In this document: positions 58,221 through 64,000 of the stretch, piece after piece
Position numbering within the stretch: the stretch's first letter is position 1
Layout of the letters: each line of letters begins with the position of its first letter
Source: Pseudomonas extremaustralis
GTDB taxonomy: Bacteria; Pseudomonadota; Gammaproteobacteria; Pseudomonadales; Pseudomonadaceae
Length of the DNA stretch: 64,000 nt
Assembly: GCF_900102035.1 (NCBI RefSeq)
Contig: NZ_LT629689.1
Span: 4,448,001 to 4,512,000, forward strand
Reading direction: 5' to 3'
Notes under the pieces: generated by a model
The model's database searches: none
Told to the model about the DNA's origin: nothing
Seen by the model: the letters and a program-made list of their open reading frames with translations, nothing else
Position numbers and translations under genes: made by a program

Positions 58221-59753
58221 TTAGAGGCTCGGCAGGAGCTTGGCCGGTGCCAGTTCGTTCAGGCAGCGGCTGGCGAGCAGTTCGGTCGCGGCCGTGATGT
58301 CCGGGGCGAAGAAGCGGTCCTTGTCGTAGAACGCCACTTTGCTGCGCAGGAGGCTGCGGGCTTTTTCCAGTTTCGACGAGGTCTTCAGGCCTTCGCGCAG
58401 GTCCAGGCCCTGGCACGCGGCCAGCCATTCCACCGCCAGCACGCCACGGGTGTTCTCGGCCATTTCCCACAGGCGCTTGCCCGCAGCCGGGGCCATGGAC
58501 ACGTGATCTTCCTGGTTCGCCGAAGTCGGCAGGCTGTCGACGCTGTGGGGATGGGCCAGCGCCTTGTTTTCGCTGGCGAGCGCAGCGGCGGTGACCTGGG
58601 CGATCATGAACCCGGAGTTGACCCCGCCATTGCCCACCAGGAACGGCGGCAGTTGCGACATGTGCTTGTCCATCATCAACGAGATACGCCGCTCGCTCAG
58701 GGCGCCGATTTCGGCGATGGCCAGCGCCATGTTGTCGGCGGCCATGGCCACCGGTTCGGCGTGGAAGTTACCGCCGGAAATCACGTCGCCCTCGGCGGCA
58801 AACACCAGCGGGTTGTCCGACACGGCATTGGCTTCGATCACCAGCACCTCGGCGGCCTGGCGCAACTGGGTCAGGCAGGCGCCCATGACTTGCGGCTGGC
58901 AGCGCAGGGAATAGGGGTCCTGGACCTTGTCGCAGTTTTCGTGGGACTGGGACACCTGGCTGCTGTCGCCGAGCAGGTCACGATAGGCCGCCGCCGAGTC
59001 GATCTGCCCACGCTGGCCGCGCGCCGCATGAATCCGCGCATCGAACGGCGAGCGCGACCCCAGCACCGCTTCGACGGTGAGCGCACCGCACGCCAGCGCG
59101 CCGGCGAACAGGTCTTCGCCCTCGAACAACCCGCGCAAGGCATAGGCGGTGGACACCTGGGTGCCGTTGAGCAGCGCCAGGCCCTCCTTGGCGGCGAGGG
59201 TCAGCGGCGTGAGGCCGGCGACTTTCAGCGCGTCGGTCGCGTCCAGCCATTGGCCCTTGTAGCGTGCCTTGCCTTCGCCGAGCAGCACCAGGGACATGTG
59301 GGCCAGCGGCGCCAGGTCGCCGGAGGCACCGACCGAGCCCTTGAGCGGAATATGCGGGTAGACCTCGGCGTTGATCAGCGCGATCAACGCGTCGATCACC
59401 TGCCGACGAATCCCCGAGAAACCTCGGCTGAGGCTGTTGACCTTGAGCACCATGACCAGCCGCACCAGCGCATCGCTGATCGGCTCGCCGACGCCGGCGG
59501 CATGGGACAGCACCAGGGAGCGCTGGAGGTTTTCCAGGTCAGCGCTGGCGATGCGGGTCGAGGCCAGCAGGCCGAAACCAGTGTTGATGCCGTAAGCGGT
59601 GCGGTTCTCGGCGAGAATCTGCTCCACGCAGGCCACACTGGCTTCGATCTGGCTCGATGCGCTGGCATCCAGGCTGAGGGTCACCGGCTGCTGGTAGATA
59701 GCCCGCAGTTGGGCAAGGCTCAGTTGGCCGGGAATCAGGTTTAGCGCAGTCAC
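58221..59753 (-). CDS. hutH: Histidine ammonia-lyase
   Basis: First enzyme of histidine degradation, making urocanate and ammonia. The 510-residue protein carries the Ala143-Ser144-Gly145 triad ([11 protein letters not shown]) that cyclises to the MIO electrophile, and the typical NQEDHVSMA and TGFGLL blocks. Starts at GTG 59753 with AAGGAG upstream. Only one hutH is present in this window; some pseudomonads carry two in this cluster. Lies between the hutVW transporter genes and hutI. Confidence 0.96.
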   Translation of the reverse strand: MTALNLIPGQLSLAQLRAIYQQPVTLSLDASASSQIEASVACVEQILAENRTAYGINTGFGLLASTRIASADLENLQRSLVLSHAAGVGEPISDALVRLVMVLKVNSLSRGFSGIRRQVIDALIALINAEVYPHIPLKGSVGASGDLAPLAHMSLVLLGEGKARYKGQWLDATDALKVAGLTPLTLAAKEGLALLNGTQVSTAYALRGLFEGEDLFAGALACGALTVEAVLGSRSPFDARIHAARGQRGQIDSAAAYRDLLGDSSQVSQSHENCDKVQDPYSLRCQPQVMGACLTQLRQAAEVLVIEANAVSDNPLVFAAEGDVISGGNFHAEPVAMAADNMALAIAEIGALSERRISLMMDKHMSQLPPFLVGNGGVNSGFMIAQVTAAALASENKALAHPHSVDSLPTSANQEDHVSMAPAAGKRLWEMAENTRGVLAVEWLAACQGLDLREGLKTSSKLEKARSLLRSKVAFYDKDRFFAPDITAATELLASRCLNELAPAKLLPSL

Positions 59754-59829
59754 ATTCGTGCTCCTTATGAATTATTGTTCAGTGCAATTCGGGAAAAATC
59801 GGGGCAGCCCCCTCCCCACATAATCCGGC

Positions 59830-60654
59830 TCAGACCACCGCCGCCCGCCGCTGGACGAACCGGTCCACATACTCGTCCGCCGGCGAATCCAGGATCTCCC
59901 GCGGTGTGCCGACCTGGATCAGCTTGCCATCCTTGAGGATCGCGATGCGGTTGCCGATACGCACGGCTTCGTCGAGGTCGTGGGTGATGAACACGATGGT
60001 CTTGTGCAGGGTCTTTTGCAGGTCGAGCAACTGGTCCTGCATCTCGGCGCGGATCAGCGGGTCGAGGGCGCTGAAGGCTTCGTCCATCAGGATGATGTCG
60101 GTGTCCGCCGCGAGGGCGCGTGCCAGGCCGACCCGTTGGCGCATGCCGCCGGAAAGCTGGTGCGGGTATTTGTTTTCGTAGCCCTTCAGGCCCACGGTTT
60201 CGATCCAGTGCAGCGCACGTTCGCTGCATACCTGCGGGGTTTCGCCGCGCACTTTGAGGCCGTAGGCGACGTTGTCGAGCACGTTCTTGTGGGGCAGCAG
60301 GCCGAAGCTCTGGAACACCATGCTGATCTTGTGCCGACGGAATTCGCGCAGGGCGTTCATGTCCAGTTGCAGGATGTCTTCGCCGTCCACCAGGATCGCG
60401 CCGCTGGTGGGGTCGATCAAGCGGTTGAAGTGGCGTACCAGGGTGGATTTGCCGGAGCCGGACAGGCCCATGATCACGAAGATCTCACCGGTGGCGATGC
60501 TCAGGGACAAATCGTTCACGCCGATCACGCAACCGGTCTCGGCCAGCACCTGGTCCTTGGTCTTGCCCTGGCCGATCAGCGCCAGCGCGTCCTTGGAGCG
60601 GTTGCCGAAAATCTTGTAGACGTTTTTCACTTCGATTTTGCTCACCGTCATCAT
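59830..60654 (-). CDS. hutV: HutV-type ABC transporter ATPase (quaternary-amine family)
   Basis: A 274-residue ATPase of the ProV/ChoV family. Walker [10 protein letters not shown] (about 72-80), signature [15 protein letters not shown], Walker [15 protein letters not shown] and H-loop ITHDLDEA are intact. It ends soon after the H-loop region and lacks the CBS tail of ProV. It overlaps hutW by 4 bases. In hut clusters this ATPase partners HutW and a binding protein HutX for histidine. No hutX gene occurs between the two permease genes here. Confidence 0.9.
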   Translation of the reverse strand: MMTVSKIEVKNVYKIFGNRSKDALALIGQGKTKDQVLAETGCVIGVNDLSLSIATGEIFVIMGLSGSGKSTLVRHFNRLIDPTSGAILVDGEDILQLDMNALREFRRHKISMVFQSFGLLPHKNVLDNVAYGLKVRGETPQVCSERALHWIETVGLKGYENKYPHQLSGGMRQRVGLARALAADTDIILMDEAFSALDPLIRAEMQDQLLDLQKTLHKTIVFITHDLDEAVRIGNRIAILKDGKLIQVGTPREILDSPADEYVDRFVQRRAAVV

Positions 60655-61502
60655 TGGCTCGCCTCATGCCGTGGACGACCGTAGGCCTGGGTGATGCGGT
60701 CGATGACCACGGCGAGAATCACGATGGCCAACCCGGCTTCAAGGCCGCGACCGACGTTGAGGGTCTGGATCCCGACGAGCACGTCTTCGCCCAGGCCACG
60801 GGCGCCGATCATCGAGGCGATGACCACCATCGACAGGGCCATCATGGTGGTCTGGTTGATGCCGGCCATGATGCTCGGCAACGCCAGCGGCAGTTGCACG
60901 CCGAACAGTTGCTGCCAGCGGTTGGCGCCAAAGGCGTTGATGGCCTCCATGACTTCGCCGTCGACCTGGCGAATGCCCAGGTCGGTGAGGCGGATCAACG
61001 GCGGCGCGGCGTAGATCACCGTGGCGAAAATCGCCGGAACCTTGCCCAGGCCAAACAGCATCAACACCGGGATCAGGTACACGAAGCTGGGCATGGTTTG
61101 CATGATGTCGAGCAACGGCATCAGCACCGAACGCAGGCGATTGCTGCGCGCCGAAAGGATGCCCAGGGGAATGCCGATCAGCACCGAGATCAGTGTGGCG
61201 ACCAGCATCAGCGCCAGGGTCTGCATCAGTTTGTCCCACAGGCCGACCGCGCCCACCAGGAACAGCAAACCGACGATCACCGCCGTAGTCACCCATTTGC
61301 GCGTGGCGTGCCAGGCCACCGCGCCGACGATGGCCAGCATCAGCCACCAGGGCGTTGCGCGCAGCAGGCCCTCGAGGTTGACGATGGCCCACAGCAGCGT
61401 GTCGGAGATATGCCGGAACACATCGCCATACTGGGTGACCAGTGAATCCACCCAACCGTTGACCCAGTCGGCGATGGAAAACGTAAAACGCTCAGGAAAC
61501 AT
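60651..61502 (-). CDS. hutW: HutW-type ABC transporter permease (quaternary-amine family)
   Basis: A 283-residue ProW-like permease. An N-terminal stretch of about 60 residues is followed by about six helices ([34 protein letters not shown]) and the conserved permease loop with QMNGL-like residues replaced by [20 protein letters not shown]. The ATG at 61500-61502 is used; the longer frame to 61577 is not supported. Overlaps hutV by 4 bases. Confidence 0.9.
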   Translation of the reverse strand: MFPERFTFSIADWVNGWVDSLVTQYGDVFRHISDTLLWAIVNLEGLLRATPWWLMLAIVGAVAWHATRKWVTTAVIVGLLFLVGAVGLWDKLMQTLALMLVATLISVLIGIPLGILSARSNRLRSVLMPLLDIMQTMPSFVYLIPVLMLFGLGKVPAIFATVIYAAPPLIRLTDLGIRQVDGEVMEAINAFGANRWQQLFGVQLPLALPSIMAGINQTTMMALSMVVIASMIGARGLGEDVLVGIQTLNVGRGLEAGLAIVILAVVIDRITQAYGRPRHEASQ

Positions 61503-61619
61503 AACGTGCTCTCGATCCAGTGGGTTGTGGCCAGGCGCCCGGCCACCCTTCAGGGTAGCCGTGCACGCTTGACCCACAAGGCCGCGTCGATTTTCTTGGC
61601 GCGTCGTCGCTCATTCCTG

Positions 61620-63089
61620 TCATGCCTGCGCAGTCAACCCACTTTTTATAGGCGTCGCCATGGGGGCGGCACCCTGCTGTGCCGGCAGGATCAGCCGTTC
61701 GGGAATTGCGCCGTGCCATTTTTTCGCACACACGTAATACACGGCGGCGGGCAGTACCAGGCCGATGATCCAGGAGATATCCACATCACCCAGGGCGGCC
61801 ACCAGCGGACCGGTGTAGAACTTGGTGGAGATGAACGGCAATTGCACCAGCACGCCGAACACGTAGACGCCGATACCGAGCAGGTTCCAACGGCCGTAGC
61901 GCCCGTTCGGGTCGGCCAGCGCCGGCACGTCATAGCGATCGCGGGTGATGCAGTAGTAGTCCACCAGGTTGATCGCGCTCCAGGGCGTGAAGAACGCCAG
62001 CAGGAACAGGATGAAAGACTTGAACGCCCCGAGGAACGAGTGCTGACCGAGCAACGCGATCAGGGTCGCCGTACCGACGATGACCAGTACGAACACCAGG
62101 CGCTGCAAACGCGTGACCTCCAGGCGTCCGCGAAAGCCGCTGATGATGGTGGCGATGCACATGAAGCTGCCGTAGGAGTTCAGCGTGGAAATGGTCACCT
62201 TGCCGAACGCGATGCTGAAATACAGCAGCGCCGCAGTGGCCCCCGTACCGCCCAAGCCGACGATGTAGGCCACTTCGTGACCGGCGAATTGGCCGTTGGA
62301 CAGCGCGGCGGCAAACACACCGAGCACCATCGCCACCTGTGCGCCAATCACCGAACCCGCGCCGGCGGCCAGAAAGGTTTTCAGCGAGGACGTCCGGCTC
62401 GGCAGGTAGCGCGAATAGTCCGCCACGTAAGGGCCAAAGGCGATTTGCCAGGAAGCCGCCAGCGACACCGCGAGCAGGAAGCTGCTCCAACTGAAGTGGC
62501 GGATTTGCAGGAGCGCGCCAATGTCGGTCTGGCTCATCAGGCGGCTGAACAGGTAAACAAAGGCAATCACGCCAATGACGCTGGCGACACGGCCGATGAA
62601 ATGGATCACCCGGTAACCCAGCACCGTGACCAGCACGATGACACTGGCGAACAGCAGGATCCCGACACTGTCGCTGACGCCAAACAGCTGGCCCAGCGCC
62701 TGACCGGACAGCACGGTCCCCGTGGCGGTGAAGCCCAGGTACATCAAACACACCAGCACGATCGGAATGGCGGCGCCATACACCCCGAACTGGACCCGGC
62801 TGGAAATCATCTGCGGCAAACCAAGCCTGGGCCCTTGCGCCGCATGCAACGCCATGACCCCGCCGCCGAGCAGTTGGCCGATCAACAGACCGATCAACGA
62901 CCAGAACACATCACCGCCCAGCACCACGGCCAGGGCCCCGGTGACAATCGCGGTGATTTGCAGGTTGGCACCCATCCACAGGGTGAACTGACTCAATAGA
63001 CGACCGTGTCTTTCCGCTTCCGGGATGTAGTCGATCGAACGCCTTTCGATCAACGGGGTGGTGCTTGCACGCGCGTCATTCCCAGCCAT
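61620..63089 (-). CDS. NCS1-family permease (CodB-like) in the hut cluster
   Basis: A 489-residue membrane protein with about 12 helices of the NCS1 nucleobase/cation symporter family, closest in pattern to cytosine permease CodB (start ERRSIDYIPEAERHGRLLSQFTLW, then GLPQMISSRVQFGVYGA and NLVDYYCITRDRYDV). Its place between hutU and hutW suggests it imports urocanate, histidine or another hut substrate rather than cytosine; that is inference. No cytosine deaminase gene is nearby. It starts at ATG 63089. Confidence 0.88.
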   Translation of the reverse strand: MAGNDARASTTPLIERRSIDYIPEAERHGRLLSQFTLWMGANLQITAIVTGALAVVLGGDVFWSLIGLLIGQLLGGGVMALHAAQGPRLGLPQMISSRVQFGVYGAAIPIVLVCLMYLGFTATGTVLSGQALGQLFGVSDSVGILLFASVIVLVTVLGYRVIHFIGRVASVIGVIAFVYLFSRLMSQTDIGALLQIRHFSWSSFLLAVSLAASWQIAFGPYVADYSRYLPSRTSSLKTFLAAGAGSVIGAQVAMVLGVFAAALSNGQFAGHEVAYIVGLGGTGATAALLYFSIAFGKVTISTLNSYGSFMCIATIISGFRGRLEVTRLQRLVFVLVIVGTATLIALLGQHSFLGAFKSFILFLLAFFTPWSAINLVDYYCITRDRYDVPALADPNGRYGRWNLLGIGVYVFGVLVQLPFISTKFYTGPLVAALGDVDISWIIGLVLPAAVYYVCAKKWHGAIPERLILPAQQGAAPMATPIKSGLTAQA

Positions 63090-63126
63090 TTATGTTCAAC
63101 CTCTGATGGATTGCTTACAGATCCTG

Positions 63127-63153
63127 TGTGGGAGGGGGCTTGCCCACTCCCCC
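63127..63153. repeat. Partial REP sequence (family B)
   Basis: TGTGGGAGGGGGCTTGCCCA resembles one half of the family B palindrome; the partner half is missing. It lies between hutU and the NCS1 permease gene. Confidence 0.55.
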
Positions 63154-63159
63154 TATGTG

Positions 63160-64000
63160 TCACTTGATCATTGGAAGATTGAGGCCCTGCTCTTTGGCGC
63201 AGTCGATCGCGATCTGGTAACCCGCATCGGCATGACGCATCACCCCGGTGGCCGGGTCGTTGTGCAGCACGCGGGCGATCCGCTCGGCCGCTTCGTCGGT
63301 ACCGTCGCAGACGATCACCATCCCCGAGTGTTGGGAGAAGCCCATGCCCACGCCGCCGCCGTGGTGCAGCGAAACCCAGGTCGCACCGCTGGCGGTGTTG
63401 AGCAATGCGTTGAGCAGCGGCCAATCGGACACGGCGTCGGAGCCGTCCTGCATGGATTCGGTTTCGCGGTTGGGACTGGCCACCGAGCCGGAATCGAGGT
63501 GGTCGCGGCCGATCACTACCGGCGCGGACAGCTCGCCGCTGCGCACCATTTCGTTGAACGCCAGGCCGAGCTTGGCGCGTTGGCCCAGGCCGACCCAGCA
63601 GATACGCGCCGGCAGGCCCTGGAAGCTGATGCGTTCGCGGGCCATGTCCAGCCAGTTGTGCAGGTGCGCGTCGTCGGGGATCAGCTCTTTGACTTTGGCG
63701 TCGGTCTTGTAGATGTCCTGCGGGTCGCCGGAGAGGGCCGCCCAGCGGAACGGGCCGATACCGCGGCAGAACAATGGGCGGATGTACGCCGGTACGAAGC
63801 CGGGGAAATCGAAGGCGTTTTCCACGCCTTCTTCCTGCGCCATCTGACGAATGTTGTTGCCGTAGTCGAAGGTCGGGATGCCTTGCTTCTGGAAGTCCAG
63901 CATCGCTTTGACGTGCACGGCCATCGACTGCTTGGCGGCCTTGATCACCACCGCCGGTTCGGTCTTGGCGCGGGCGCGGTATTCGTCCCAGGTCCAGCCG
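63160..64000 (-). CDS. hutU: Urocanate hydratase, C-terminal half (cut by window edge)
   Basis: Second enzyme of histidine degradation, converting urocanate to imidazolone propionate with NAD+ acting as an electrophile. The frame stays open to base 64000, so the start is outside. About 279 residues are seen, with the family blocks [50 protein letters not shown] (active-site region) and [14 protein letters not shown]. Ends VNLPMIK-like with TGA. Upstream neighbour of the NCS1 permease gene, so first in the hut order on this strand. Confidence 0.95.
   Translation of the reverse strand, partial: GWTWDEYRARAKTEPAVVIKAAKQSMAVHVKAMLDFQKQGIPTFDYGNNIRQMAQEEGVENAFDFPGFVPAYIRPLFCRGIGPFRWAALSGDPQDIYKTDAKVKELIPDDAHLHNWLDMARERISFQGLPARICWVGLGQRAKLGLAFNEMVRSGELSAPVVIGRDHLDSGSVASPNRETESMQDGSDAVSDWPLLNALLNTASGATWVSLHHGGGVGMGFSQHSGMVIVCDGTDEAAERIARVLHNDPATGVMRHADAGYQIAIDCAKEQGLNLPMIK

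Overview
The window is a piece of a GC-rich Pseudomonas chromosome, most likely from the P. fluorescens group. The gene order (gltB, aroB-aroK, pil genes, ponA, rpmE, priA, argS, hslVU, pha, ubiE-ubiB, hisI-hisE, tatABC, opgGH, hut) is the one I recall from Pseudomonas chromosomes. The intergenic regions also carry two families of paired REP palindromes that resemble the REPINs of P. fluorescens. No rRNA, tRNA, CRISPR array, transposase or integrase was seen.

Layout. 1-8.1 kb (minus strand): start of gltB, an AAA+/SPOR DamX-like protein, aroB, aroK and a type IV pilus assembly operon pilM-N-O/P-Q that is structurally reduced: PilM has lost a large internal part, PilO and PilP are one protein, and PilQ lacks the N-terminal extension. 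8.3-20.8 kb: housekeeping genes (ponA, malic enzyme, thermonuclease, L31, priA, argS, FtsN-like SPOR protein, heat-shock protease hslVU with a sigma32-like promoter). 20.8-35.8 kb: the medium-chain polyhydroxyalkanoate (PHA) locus. phaC1-phaZ-phaC2-phaD is separated from phaI-phaF and a small granule-associated gene by about 7.4 kb holding an orphan response regulator and a chaperone-usher fimbrial operon (pilin, two chaperones, usher, two-domain adhesin, minor pilin). 35.9-41.9 kb: ubiquinone genes ubiE-ubiJ-ubiB, hisI-hisE, tatABC and rsmE. 42-49.8 kb: two tandem chemoreceptors, then a polar amino acid ABC transporter with two paralogous binding proteins that share an upstream promoter box. 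49.9-55.9 kb: opgG-opgH (periplasmic glucans), dtd and pip. 56-64 kb: histidine utilisation genes (hutG, hutI, hutH, hutV-hutW transporter, an NCS1 permease and the end of hutU), all on the minus strand.

How the genes work together. The pha genes make (phaC1, phaC2), degrade (phaZ), regulate (phaD) and package (phaI, phaF) PHA granules. The fimbrial block is a self-contained surface adhesion system with its own regulator and an AT-rich divergent promoter region. The hut block converts histidine through urocanate, imidazolonepropionate and formylglutamate to glutamate, with two transporter types built in. The most notable items are the fimbrial block splitting the pha locus, the reduced pil operon, an intrinsic terminator of rpmE that lies inside the signal-peptide codons of the next gene, and several well-formed promoter or operator candidates.
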